64,000 nucleotides of DNA from CAYNHF01 sp964397045 (lineage in GTDB: Bacteria > Actinomycetota > Acidimicrobiia > Spongiisociales > UBA5794). Under the pieces are notes generated by a model. It made no database searches. It saw nothing but the letters and a program-made list of their open reading frames with translations, and was not told the DNA's origin. A program made the position numbers and the translations under genes. The DNA is taken from NCBI GenBank assembly GCA_964397045.1, contig CAYNHF010000016.1, forward strand, positions 1 through 64,000, read 5' to 3'. This document shows, piece by piece, positions 53,226-61,228 of this stretch (position 1 is its first letter; every line of letters starts with the position of its first letter).

Positions 53226-54122
53226 TCAACGATGGTCGAAGGAATTGACCGCCGCTCGCGGGCCGTAGCGAGGCGCCCTGACCCCGGCACCCTTGAGCAA
53301 CAACACCACCCGACGCCGCTGACCGGCAAACGGAGCCAGCAGTTCGAGCATGCGGGTGTCATCTGCGCGGTCCTCCCCCGCCAGCGCCCATGCCACCGTG
53401 TTGGGCAGGTGGTAGTCCCCCACCGGCACTGCGTCGGCGTCCCCCCACGCAATGCCCATGACGTGTGCGGCCGTCCAGGGCCCGATCCCCCGTATGGCGG
53501 AGAGCCGGGCATACGCCGCCTCGCGATTCATCCCGATGATGGCCTGCAGTCGCTTCGCCCGGCGAGCGGCTTCGATAATGATCCGCGCCCGCTTCCGTTC
53601 CACACCTGCCGAGTGGTATTCCCATTCCGGGAGCCCGGCGAGCACGTCCGGAGGCGGCGCTAGGCGTATCTTGGTGCCCGGCACCGTGACACCGTGGCTG
53701 CTGGCAAGGGTCCGATACGAGCGCAGCGCAGCCGTCGACGTGACCTTCTGACCGAGGATTGCAGGAACCAGAGCCTCCAGCACCCGGCCGGTGTGACCGA
53801 TCCGAAGGCCGGGAGATCGAAGGTGGAGATCGCGTACCGGACCCGGCTGGGGGTTGAATGCCGATGGGTCATCGCCGGCACCAACCAGTCCGGGCAACTG
53901 CTCGAGGAGCCAGCCTGCTCCTGGCCCGTTCGCTCGTGCCTCGAGCACGTCCGCGCGCATTTGAAGATCGACTGCACCCGGGCCGTCCGGGGTGTGCCCT
54001 GCCCAAGAGGCGCTGGTTGCCGTCATCGGGGTACGACCGGAAGCCTTCATCCGCAGCGGACCGACGGTCGCCGCAAGATCGATTGGTGCACCAAGCTGGA
54101 GGCGGGTGGATTCGACCACCAC
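53226..54122 (-). CDS. DNA glycosylase, HhH-GPD (AlkA-like)
   Basis: 298 residues. The helix-hairpin-helix-GPD motif is LSAIRGIGPWTAAHVMGIAWG, followed by the catalytic aspartate in PVGDYHLPN; the N-terminal domain has an alkylation-glycosylase layout (LVPAILGQKVTSTAALRSYR). A base-excision repair role on alkylated or damaged purines is likely. GTG 54122 (or 54119) is used; the longer frame to 54263 is unsupported. Lacks the [4Fe-4S] cysteines of EndoIII/MutY. Confidence 0.85.
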   Translation of the reverse strand: MVVESTRLQLGAPIDLAATVGPLRMKASGRTPMTATSASWAGHTPDGPGAVDLQMRADVLEARANGPGAGWLLEQLPGLVGAGDDPSAFNPQPGPVRDLHLRSPGLRIGHTGRVLEALVPAILGQKVTSTAALRSYRTLASSHGVTVPGTKIRLAPPPDVLAGLPEWEYHSAGVERKRARIIIEAARRAKRLQAIIGMNREAAYARLSAIRGIGPWTAAHVMGIAWGDADAVPVGDYHLPNTVAWALAGEDRADDTRMLELLAPFAGQRRRVVLLLKGAGVRAPRYGPRAAVNSFDHR

Positions 54123-54219
54123 GGAACGGTAGCGAGTCCGCGTGCGCCGCGACGGGAAGCTGAAGGTCCCCCGTGAGCGTGCCGATAGTCCATTCGAGCC
54201 GAGCCGGAAGCCAAGCATC

Positions 54220-55065
54220 ATGCCCGAAGACCCGAAGGAACCCACGTCGAGCGAGGAGCTCATCCGGCGCGCCCGCGAAGGACTCGACTCCGATCCTGAG
54301 GAAGACGGCTTCCAGCTGCCCAGCTACACCGCGGTTCGCCAGGAGGCGGAGTCGGCCCGTATCCAGCGAGAAACCGACCGAACCCAAGCCGAAGCAGACG
54401 CCCGCATCGCCGCGGCCGAAAGTGAGACTGCCTCCCCACCGCCGGAAGAACCAGAATCAGAGGCCGCCGACCAACTGGTTACCAATAGCGAAGCAGAAGA
54501 GGTGGCAGCCGGATACGGAACGATGGAAGCCGTCCAGTCCGAAGCGGACTCCTACGGGCCGGTGGTCACACCCGCGCCGGGAACTCCCCCTCCCGAGCCG
54601 ACCGCGCGACGGTGGTTCCAGCTCGGCTGGCTGCGCTGGGCAATTGCCGCCGGATTCGTGGCATTTGCCCTCTTCCGTCTCTTCGATGGCTCGACGTCGG
54701 TGGACAGTCTCAGCATTGGAGACTGCTTCGACGATCCCGGCGGCAACCAGATCGCAAGCGTTAATCTCATCGACTGCAGCGAACCGCACGAATACGAGAT
54801 CTATGCATTGGTGCAACTGACGGGGAATGCAGACGACTTCCCCGGTGACGATGCCCTCTTCGAGGAACTGGCCGATGTGTGCTTCAGCCGCTTCGCGTCT
54901 TACGTCGGCCAGGACTACGCCACCTCGTTGTACGACTTCTCCGGCTTGACACCGTTGGAAGAGTCGTGGGCGAACGGTGATCGAGAGGGAATCTGCCTCG
55001 TCCATCGCTTCGATGAGTCGGGCATCATCAAGAAGAGTTCCAGCGCCGCGGACGCGGGTATCTGA
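54220..55065 (+). CDS. Membrane-anchored Septum_form-type protein
   Basis: 281 residues. N-terminal 130 residues are acidic, Glu/Pro/Ala-rich and probably disordered and cytoplasmic; one transmembrane helix (WLRWAIAAGFVAFALFRLF, about 145-163) follows; the exported domain has the cysteine pattern of Septum_form proteins (GDCFDDP, LIDCSEPHEYEIYA, ELADVCFSRFASYVG, GICLVHR). Four cysteines could make two disulfides. Function unknown despite the family name. ATG 54220. Confidence 0.75.
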   Translation: MPEDPKEPTSSEELIRRAREGLDSDPEEDGFQLPSYTAVRQEAESARIQRETDRTQAEADARIAAAESETASPPPEEPESEAADQLVTNSEAEEVAAGYGTMEAVQSEADSYGPVVTPAPGTPPPEPTARRWFQLGWLRWAIAAGFVAFALFRLFDGSTSVDSLSIGDCFDDPGGNQIASVNLIDCSEPHEYEIYALVQLTGNADDFPGDDALFEELADVCFSRFASYVGQDYATSLYDFSGLTPLEESWANGDREGICLVHRFDESGIIKKSSSAADAGI

Positions 55066-55135
55066 GCTCCTGCCGGCGCCGGCTTCGGGTCCAAGTCTGC
55101 ACCAAGACTGGTCCGCCGCCACCACCACTGCCATC

Positions 55136-56065
55136 ATGCGGGTCATGGCTCACTTGCTCATCGTGGGCGCAGGACCGGTCGGCACCGGCTCAGCCCTCGC
55201 CGCAGTCAAGGATGGGGTGGTGGACACCATCTCCGGCGTGGTCGACCCAGACCCTGCCAGCCGCGCGGAACTCGAAGAAGCTACCGGTGCCCCCGGTTAC
55301 GGGGCCACAGTGGATGTCCCGGTGGCTCGAGAAGGCGACCGTGCGCTGGTGGCGTATTCCTCGAGTGCCAAACAGGTGGCACCCGAGATCGTGCGGCTCG
55401 TCGCCGCCGGATATCACGTGGTCACGACATGTGAGGAACTCGCCTGGCCTCCGCGACACATCTGGGAAGCGATGCACACCGCAGCGCGCTCCGACGGAAG
55501 AGTGGTGCTGGTGGCAGGCGCCAATCCGGGCTTCGTGATGGATCAGTTCCCGCTGCTGGCGGCGGGTGCCAGCCGAAACGTCAGCGCGATCACCGTTACC
55601 AGCAGGGTGGACACATCCCAACGCCGTGCCTCCCTCGTCGCCAGGTCGGGCCGCGGCCTCGACGAAGCCGCGTTCGCATCGGGGATCGCGCGAGGCGATT
55701 TGGGGCATAAGGGGCTCACCGAGAGCGCCAGGCTGCTCGCCCACGGCCTCAAGTGGCCAAACCAAGACGTGAACGAGACCGTGAGCCCTATCGTCCGCAA
55801 CGGCACCGTGACCGGAGTCCGCCAGGTGGCGACACTCCGCAGCGACGGGAAGACCATCGAACTGCGCCTCGTGCTGGACTGGAACCTCCCTGATCCCGGG
55901 GACAGGGTGACCATCTCAGGCAGCCCGCCACTCGACATCGAGATCGAGGGCGGCTACCACGGCGATGTCGGCACCACGGCCCAGGTGGTGCGAGCTCTGG
56001 CACGTTGCACGCAGCTCGGGCCGGGTTTCTACCGACCGATCGACATGCCGCTGCGTTTCGGCTGA
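55136..56065 (+). CDS. DapB-like NAD(P)-dependent dehydrogenase
   Basis: 309 residues. N-terminal Rossmann fold (HLLIVGAGPVGTGSALAAV) in the dihydrodipicolinate-reductase style and a C-terminal alpha/beta dimerisation domain. Relatives include 2,4-diaminopentanoate dehydrogenase; the DapB catalytic motif is not seen, so lysine synthesis is not its likely role. ATG 55136 or 55145 are both possible; neither has a ribosome binding site. Five bases before the RNA methyltransferase gene. Confidence 0.7.
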   Translation: MRVMAHLLIVGAGPVGTGSALAAVKDGVVDTISGVVDPDPASRAELEEATGAPGYGATVDVPVAREGDRALVAYSSSAKQVAPEIVRLVAAGYHVVTTCEELAWPPRHIWEAMHTAARSDGRVVLVAGANPGFVMDQFPLLAAGASRNVSAITVTSRVDTSQRRASLVARSGRGLDEAAFASGIARGDLGHKGLTESARLLAHGLKWPNQDVNETVSPIVRNGTVTGVRQVATLRSDGKTIELRLVLDWNLPDPGDRVTISGSPPLDIEIEGGYHGDVGTTAQVVRALARCTQLGPGFYRPIDMPLRFG

Positions 56066-56070
56066 GCCTG

Positions 56071-56865
56071 ATGACGGGCACGATCGAAAGCCCAGCCAAC
56101 CCGCTCGTGAAGGAACTGGCAGGCCTCAAGCAGAGACGCAATCGCGACCGGACCGGGCACATCCTCATCGAAGGCAGCCGTGAACTGGGTCACGCTCTGG
56201 CCACCGATCGTGTGGTGGTAGAACGTATCGTTGTTTCTGCAGAACTCGCGGGCACGGAAGCGGAGCGGTTCGCCGCCGCGGCGGATGCCGGCGCGATTCC
56301 ACTGACCCGGATGAGCGCAATCGCGTTCGCCAAGCTCTCGATGCGCCGCCACCCCGACGGGATCGCCGGCGTAGCTGCTGCATCGAGCTGGACGCTGGAC
56401 CGGCTCGAACCCGGCCCCAAAGCCCGGTTCCTCTTCGTGGAGGGCGTCGAGAAGCCGGGCAACCTGGGGGCGATGCTGCGCACCGCAGATGCTGCGGGCG
56501 TTGACGGGGTGGTTGTGGCAGGTGCCGGCGTCGACCTGGGCAGTCCGAATGTGATCCGGGCCTCCCAGGGCTCGATATTCGACCTGCCCATTGCCCAACA
56601 CGAGACCGATGCCGTGATCCGGTGGCTACAGAGTCACCGAATTCCGCTCGTGGTGGCAACCCCGGACGCCAAGCATGCACTCTGGGATATCGACCTCACA
56701 GGGGCCGTCGCCCTTGGAGTGGGCAGCGAACACCTCGGGATCTCGCCTGCCACCCGGGCTGCCGCAACGCTGGTCCGGATTCCGATGGCGGGAACCGCGG
56801 ACAGTCTCAACGTGTCGGTGGCTGCCGCAGTTCTACTGTACGAAGCAGTGCGCCAGGGCCGTTGA
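56071..56865 (+). CDS. TrmH/SpoU-family RNA 2'-O-methyltransferase
   Basis: 264 residues. N-terminal substrate-binding domain (NPLVKELAGLKQRRNR), then the SPOUT knot motifs FVEGVEKPGNLGAMLRTAD, ALGVGSEHLGI and IPMAGTADSLNVSVAAAVLL. Transfers a methyl from SAM to ribose in rRNA or tRNA. ATG 56071, five bases after the dehydrogenase stop. Exact target is not inferable; relatives include ribosomal G2251-type enzymes. Confidence 0.92.
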   Translation: MTGTIESPANPLVKELAGLKQRRNRDRTGHILIEGSRELGHALATDRVVVERIVVSAELAGTEAERFAAAADAGAIPLTRMSAIAFAKLSMRRHPDGIAGVAAASSWTLDRLEPGPKARFLFVEGVEKPGNLGAMLRTADAAGVDGVVVAGAGVDLGSPNVIRASQGSIFDLPIAQHETDAVIRWLQSHRIPLVVATPDAKHALWDIDLTGAVALGVGSEHLGISPATRAAATLVRIPMAGTADSLNVSVAAAVLLYEAVRQGR

Positions 56866-56912
56866 ACCGCGCGACGCGGAGTCGGTCGACTCTTTCGAAG
56901 ACCCAGAAGACG

Positions 56913-57461
56913 TCAGGGTTTGCTCAGCTCCCAGAGGCCGTCGTCTTCCAACATCGAGTTGATCACGGCCAGCCGGGGTCCTGCGGCTCCGGTTGCCACC
57001 GCTCCGGAGGTGCGCACCAGCAGCACCGGGCCGTGGCGGAACAGAGACGGAACTCCAACCACCCCCAGCTCGGTCGATGCGGCAGTGGACGCAGCGAGCC
57101 TCGCCTGCAGCGCTGCGGCATTCTCCGAGGAGAGCAAAGCCGCCGTGTCTGCCCCGACCCGATCGAGAACGAGTGCGATCAACCGGGGATGGTCGAGATC
57201 AACTCGTTCCACGTGAACCGAAGCCAGCAGCGTTTGAACGAACGCTGTGTGGCGCACTGAGTCGATGTGTCGCAGTTCCTCCGCAACCGCCGTCGCGAGC
57301 TGGTCGCCGCGCAAGGGACTCGCGGGAACCTCGTCGACGGCAGTTCCGACCCATTCGACGCCGACGGAAACCCCCTCGGCGGCAGCATCGGCCAAGAGCC
57401 GGTAGAAGCGGAACACGTCGGGTTCGGAGAAGTTGAAGAACACCCGGCCCGTGAAGTCCAT
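56913..57461 (-). CDS. DsbA-fold oxidoreductase-like protein without CxxC
   Basis: 182 residues. Thioredoxin-fold with an inserted helical domain, as in DsbA and 2-hydroxychromene-2-carboxylate isomerases: GRVFFNFSEPDVFRFYRLL at the start, cis-Pro loop GVVGVPSLFR near residue 140. The CxxC position reads SEPD and no cysteine is present, so it may be an isomerase-type or binding protein rather than a disulfide enzyme. Divergent from the SOS-regulated exonuclease gene. Confidence 0.7.
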   Translation of the reverse strand: MDFTGRVFFNFSEPDVFRFYRLLADAAAEGVSVGVEWVGTAVDEVPASPLRGDQLATAVAEELRHIDSVRHTAFVQTLLASVHVERVDLDHPRLIALVLDRVGADTAALLSSENAAALQARLAASTAASTELGVVGVPSLFRHGPVLLVRTSGAVATGAAGPRLAVINSMLEDDGLWELSKP

Positions 57462-57504
57462 GCGATCAGGCTACCTGCGCGCAGCTTCAGATGAATGTCG
57501 ATCC

Positions 57505-57532
57505 TTGACATCGAACATACGTTCGCTCTACC
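57505..57532 (+). promoter_or_regulatory. Promoter with LexA (SOS) operator
   Basis: A -35 of TTGACA (57505-57510), then the palindrome CGAACATACGTTCG (57512-57525), then a -10-like TCTACC (57527-57532) with a 16-base spacer. The palindrome is a perfect match to the Gram-positive and actinobacterial LexA box (CGAAC-N4-GTTCG). Lying between -35 and -10 it would block RNA polymerase until DNA damage. Confidence 0.85.
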
Positions 57533-57572
57533 GTTTTGCCGGTTGTGGATCCGGCGGCCAGGGACCAGGAAA

Positions 57573-59201
57573 ATGTCGATCCGGCAGACCAGCTTCAACG
57601 ACCTCAGCGCACCACTTCACGACGTGCCGTTCTGTGTGCTCGATCTGGAGACAACGGGCGCCAGCGCCGCGACGTGCGAAATCACCGAAATCGGTGCCGT
57701 CAAGTTTGTTCAAGGTGAGGAGGTGGGCCGCTTCCAAACCCTGGTGAATCCGGGTATGGAGATACCTCCCACCATCACGATTCTCACCGGAATCACCCAT
57801 CTCATGGTCGTGGACGCACCGCGCATCGAAGAAGCACTCCCTTCGCTCCTCGAGTTCATCGGAGACTCCGTCATCGTTGGGCACAACGTGCGATTCGACA
57901 TGTCCTTCCTCAACGCTGCAGCCGAAAGGCTCGGCTACGGGAAGCTGCCGAACCGCACCAGCGACACCCATGCCCTGGCCCGGCGTCTGGTGAGGGACGA
58001 GACGAGGAACCTCAAGCTCTCGTCGCTCGCCGCCCACTTCCGCTCCCCCATCACTCCCACCCACCGCGCCCTCGATGACGCCAGAGCCACCGCCCACGTA
58101 TTCTGGGAGCTACTGGCGAGAGCTGGGAGCTTGGGGGTCACCCACTTGGACGACCTGATGCGGCTCCCCACCGCCCGCGGCGCTCCCCACTACGAGAAGA
58201 TTCGGATGACCGATGGCCTGCCGCGCGCTCCTGGCGTCTACATGTTCCACGACCGGGACGATGTGGTGATCTACGTGGGCAAGGCCAAGAACCTCAGGAA
58301 TCGAGTGCGGTCCTACTTCTACGGGGACGCACGCAAGTCGGTGGCGAACATGCTCCGAACACTCACCCGCATCTCGCACCGCACCTGCGCGACCGAGGTG
58401 GAGGCAGAGATCACTGAGCTCCGGATGATTCACGCGAATCGGCCGCGGTACAACCGGCGGTCGCGGCCGCCGAAGGCTTCCCACTGGGTGAAGCTGACGA
58501 GAGAGCGGTACCCCAGGCTCTCTCTGGTACGAACTCACCGGGATGACGGGGGCCAGTACCTGGGCCCGTTTCGCTCGAGACGCGCTGCAGAGCTGGTCCA
58601 ACATGCGATCTGGGACGCCATCCCGATCCGGCGGTGTATCACCCGCGGCGGGCGAACGAGCGCCGCCTGCAGCTTCGCGCAGCTCGGAGTGGCCCTGTGT
58701 CCCTGCCGCGGTGCGGTATCCGAAACGGACTATGCCGCCGTCGTGGCGGAATTGACTGCCGGTATCACCTCTTTCCCCGAAACACTCCTGGAACCACTGG
58801 CAGACAGGATCCGACTGCACGCAGGGCAGCGCCGCTTCGAGGATGCTGCCGTCGCTCGTGATCGGCATCGGGCCCTGGCCACGGCACTGGACCGGCGCCG
58901 CAACTGGGGAGCCCTCCACGATGCGGGAGTGCTGTGGGCCGTAGACGAGGCGGGAGACTCAGTCCTCATCGAAGCCGGCAGATTGACGGCCTCCTGGGCC
59001 CACCCCGCTCCACCACCGCTCATCCCCGCGGTGGCCTCGCCGCTCGCACCCGAGCAGGTACCTCCATCGCTCGGTGTCGCCGAGGAAGCAGACATCCTGT
59101 GGCGCTGGCTCAACCGCACCGGAGTTCGCCTCGTCGACGCGACCCGTCCGATGAGCCTTCCGGTTGCCCCGGTCCGACGTGTCGAGACGCTCGCGAGCTG
59201 A
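57573..59201 (+). CDS. DEDD exonuclease / GIY-YIG (UvrC-like) hybrid
   Basis: 542 residues. N-terminal DEDD 3'-5' exonuclease of the polymerase III epsilon type (about 15-185): FCVLDLETTG, GHNVRFDMSFLN, HRALDDARAT. It is followed by the GIY-YIG endonuclease of UvrC (about 210-300): GVYMFHDRD, VIYVGKAKNLRNRVRSYF, EITELRMIHANRPRYN, and a C-terminal UvrC-like region lacking the HhH and RNase H parts. This is the actinobacterial epsilon-UvrC hybrid (Mycobacterium Rv2191 type). ATG 57573 follows CCAGGA; a LexA box upstream indicates SOS control. Confidence 0.92.
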   Translation: MSIRQTSFNDLSAPLHDVPFCVLDLETTGASAATCEITEIGAVKFVQGEEVGRFQTLVNPGMEIPPTITILTGITHLMVVDAPRIEEALPSLLEFIGDSVIVGHNVRFDMSFLNAAAERLGYGKLPNRTSDTHALARRLVRDETRNLKLSSLAAHFRSPITPTHRALDDARATAHVFWELLARAGSLGVTHLDDLMRLPTARGAPHYEKIRMTDGLPRAPGVYMFHDRDDVVIYVGKAKNLRNRVRSYFYGDARKSVANMLRTLTRISHRTCATEVEAEITELRMIHANRPRYNRRSRPPKASHWVKLTRERYPRLSLVRTHRDDGGQYLGPFRSRRAAELVQHAIWDAIPIRRCITRGGRTSAACSFAQLGVALCPCRGAVSETDYAAVVAELTAGITSFPETLLEPLADRIRLHAGQRRFEDAAVARDRHRALATALDRRRNWGALHDAGVLWAVDEAGDSVLIEAGRLTASWAHPAPPPLIPAVASPLAPEQVPPSLGVAEEADILWRWLNRTGVRLVDATRPMSLPVAPVRRVETLAS

Positions 59202-59262
59202 ACCCCAGGTCACAGGCCTGGTGCTGGGTGGCTAGGCCTCGCGACTCCGTACACTGCCGCCC

Positions 59263-59757
59263 ATGTCCCGCCTTGCAGCCGCTTGCCTCGCGTTCGTGGT
59301 GTTGCTGGCCGCCTGCTCCGGACCGACGGTGGATGCTTCTGGAGTACCGGACCTGCCTGTGGTGACCCCGGAAGAGGTCACCACGCTCCTCGCTGCCTCC
59401 GAGCAGCCCGTCGTCCTCAACGTGTGGGCGTCGTGGTGCACGCCGTGCCGATCTGAGGCGCCGCTACTCAGCCGGGCAGCACACGAATTCGCAGACTCGG
59501 TCACGTTCGTGGGCGTCGATGTTCGAGATGGAATGGAAGGCGCCCGCACCTTCATCGCCGAGTTCTTCGAGGATGCTCCGATCACCCACCTCTACGATCG
59601 CCCCGGTGACGTACCCGGCGCCCTCGGAGGCACCAACGGCGTGCCACTGACCTTCTTCTATGCGGCAGGTGGTGAGTTGGTGTATCTCCACCCGGGAGTG
59701 ATCGACGAACGCACCCTGGCACTCCAGATCGACGAGATTCTGGCCCGGTCGCGCTGA
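59263..59757 (+). CDS. TlpA/thioredoxin-like lipoprotein (WCTPC)
   Basis: 164 residues. Lipoprotein signal MSRLAAACLAFVVLLAAC with lipobox LAAC (Cys18), a Ser/Pro spacer, then a thioredoxin-fold domain with the redox motif WCTPC (Cys59 and Cys62) and cis-Pro NGVPLTF. Extracytoplasmic thiol reductase, probably for cytochrome or disulfide handling. Stop overlaps the next gene's start by one base (TGATG). Compare the TGA-containing relative at 60479. Confidence 0.88.
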   Translation: MSRLAAACLAFVVLLAACSGPTVDASGVPDLPVVTPEEVTTLLAASEQPVVLNVWASWCTPCRSEAPLLSRAAHEFADSVTFVGVDVRDGMEGARTFIAEFFEDAPITHLYDRPGDVPGALGGTNGVPLTFFYAAGGELVYLHPGVIDERTLALQIDEILARSR

Positions 59758-60461
59758 TGGAGTTCTCGCTCCTCTTTGCGGCCCTGATGGCCGTCGGAGC
59801 CGTGTACGTCATGTTGCGCTGGGAGGGCAAGCGAGGCAACGCCGCAGACTGCACCAAGGACCTGTGGGACATCGCACTGATGTCCGGCCTCGCCGGAATC
59901 CTGGTCGGCAGGCTGGCCGCGATGGTCTCCTCCGGAGTGAATCCGCTCAGCCACCCGCTCGACATCATCATCGTACGCTCCGGGGTAGCAACCGGTTGGG
60001 CCACCGTTGCTGCCATCGGCGTGGTTGCCTGGCGGGGGCGGGGTGAGTTCTGGGTGGTGGCAGATGGGCTGGCCGCGGCGGCACTCGCCGGACTTGCCGG
60101 CTGGCATGCCGGATGCCTCGCCAGGGAATCGTGCCTGGGCACAGCTTCGGAGCTGCCGTGGGCGATGACTCAGCCTGGGAGTGATATCGGCCGCCACCCG
60201 GTCGAGCTCTATGCAGCAATCCTCTTCGCTGTCGCCGCGATCGCGCTCGCGACGTGGAAGGCCTACCGTCGCCCGCCTTTGGGGGCCCCCGCAGCAGCAG
60301 CGCTCGCCACCACCGGCATGGTACGCCTCCTCACGGAGCCGCTGCGTCCGAGCCTCACCGGCCAACCGGTCGGTTGGTACCTGGCCGCCGTAATCATCGG
60401 CGTCACTGTGGGTTCGTGGAGGTGGTGGCTTGCCCGCAGGAGCGGACGGGCCACCGCCTAG
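59757..60461 (+). CDS. Prolipoprotein diacylglyceryl transferase-like (Lgt-like) protein
   Basis: 234 residues, about seven membrane helices. RHPVELYAAI matches the conserved RHPxQLYE of Lgt, and RLLTEPLR the C-terminal Lgt end. The canonical glycine-rich GRxGNFxNGE signature is replaced by a cysteine-containing GWHAGCLARESCLG. This cysteine-bearing variant is known as an Lgt paralogue in some bacteria; whether it adds diacylglycerol is unclear. It is flanked by two thioredoxin-fold lipoproteins, and its start is coupled to the first. Confidence 0.75.
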   Translation: MEFSLLFAALMAVGAVYVMLRWEGKRGNAADCTKDLWDIALMSGLAGILVGRLAAMVSSGVNPLSHPLDIIIVRSGVATGWATVAAIGVVAWRGRGEFWVVADGLAAAALAGLAGWHAGCLARESCLGTASELPWAMTQPGSDIGRHPVELYAAILFAVAAIALATWKAYRRPPLGAPAAAALATTGMVRLLTEPLRPSLTGQPVGWYLAAVIIGVTVGSWRWWLARRSGRATA

Positions 60462-60477
60462 GAGGCGGTGCCGCCTC
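60452..60477. terminator. Bidirectional terminator between convergent genes
   Basis: Two alternative stems share one arm: CACCGCCT (60452-60459) with AGGCGGTG (60463-60470), and GAGGCGG (60462-60468) with CCGCCTC (60471-60477). Sits between the stop of the Lgt-like gene and the stop of the TGA-containing lipoprotein. No T-run. Confidence 0.5.
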
Positions 60478-60478
60478 G

Positions 60479-61138
60479 TCAGGAAAGCGCCGCCAGCATT
60501 GCATCGATACGTTCCCTGATCTCCATCTCACTGCGTGCACCCGGCCAGGTGTCGTACACCACATCACCGCCCGTGATGAGAATGGTCACCGGTTGATACG
60601 GAATGCCGTAGAGGTCCCAGATCTCGTCACCTAGCCCCCATTCGAGATGCGAGAACAGCTTGGCAGCTTGCTTTTCTGTATTGCCGTAGTCGGAACGGCC
60701 GGCCACCGCGACGAACCGCACCCGATCCTCGTACTCCAGGGCAACCTGGTCGACGACGGGCAACTCCCGTCGACAGGTCGATCACCACTCGGCCCAGAAC
60801 ACCAGGTAGACCGGCTTCAGTTCCTCCGGCAGTGAAAACACGTCCCCGCTGTGGAGCGCCAACTCGAACGGCGGCGCGGCAGGTCCGTCGATCGGAGGCT
60901 CGGTCGACGGAGGTGTCTCGGTCACCGGGGGAGGCTCGGTGTCCGCGGTACCTCCGCCGGGCGAGGCCGTTGTCGTCGGCTCCGGATCCGGCGCGGCCTC
61001 GGTGGTCGTGGGGGCCGCGGTGCCGGTCGTAGCCGTGGAGGCGGCCGAACCGCCCGGAGCCTGCCCGGCACTGCTGGATGCTCCACCACACGCTGCGGCG
61101 AGCACGGCAAGAGACAAAGCGGCGGCGAGAACTCTCAT
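60479..61138 (-). CDS. Thioredoxin-like lipoprotein with in-frame TGA at the CxxC (candidate UxxC selenoprotein)
   Basis: 219 codons. Signal peptide MRVLAAALSLAVLAAAC with lipobox LAAAC (Cys17), then a Thr/Pro/Glu-rich linker (about 20-85), then a thioredoxin fold: PVYLVFWAEW, TGA at 60782-60784 (codon 119), STCRRELPVVDQV, DYGNTEKQAAKLF, and cis-Pro PYQPVTILI. With cysteine at the TGA the site would read WCSTC. The frame does not change across the TGA, so there are not two genes. A hairpin follows at the spacing of a bacterial SECIS. Either selenocysteine is inserted or the gene is interrupted by a TGC/TGT-to-TGA change. ATG 61138. Confidence 0.7.
60744..60781 (-). promoter_or_regulatory. SECIS-like hairpin immediately after the in-frame TGA
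   Basis: Reading the minus strand after the TGA: ACCTG (60778-60774) can pair with CAGGT (60748-60744), and CGACGGG (60772-60766) pairs perfectly with CCCGTCG (60760-60754) around the five-base loop AGTTG. The loop starts 16 bases after the TGA and has G as its second base, both features reported for bacterial SECIS elements. GTCGAC repeats allow one alternative fold. In GC-rich DNA such hairpins also arise by chance. Confidence 0.5.
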
Positions 61139-61228
61139 AGACCGATAAGTTACCCCGGATCCGACCCAAAGCTCGACGAATCCGTCCTCGTTCACCAAAT
61201 GTTCAGGAATGGACACCCATCAGATTGC

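Noticed and set aside
60479..60763. Separate 94-residue thioredoxin-like gene starting at TTG 60763
   Set aside because: It is in the same frame as the upstream lipoprotein and begins inside the active-site region; treating it as a gene would remove the signal peptide and half of the CxxC motif. The read-through interpretation fits better.
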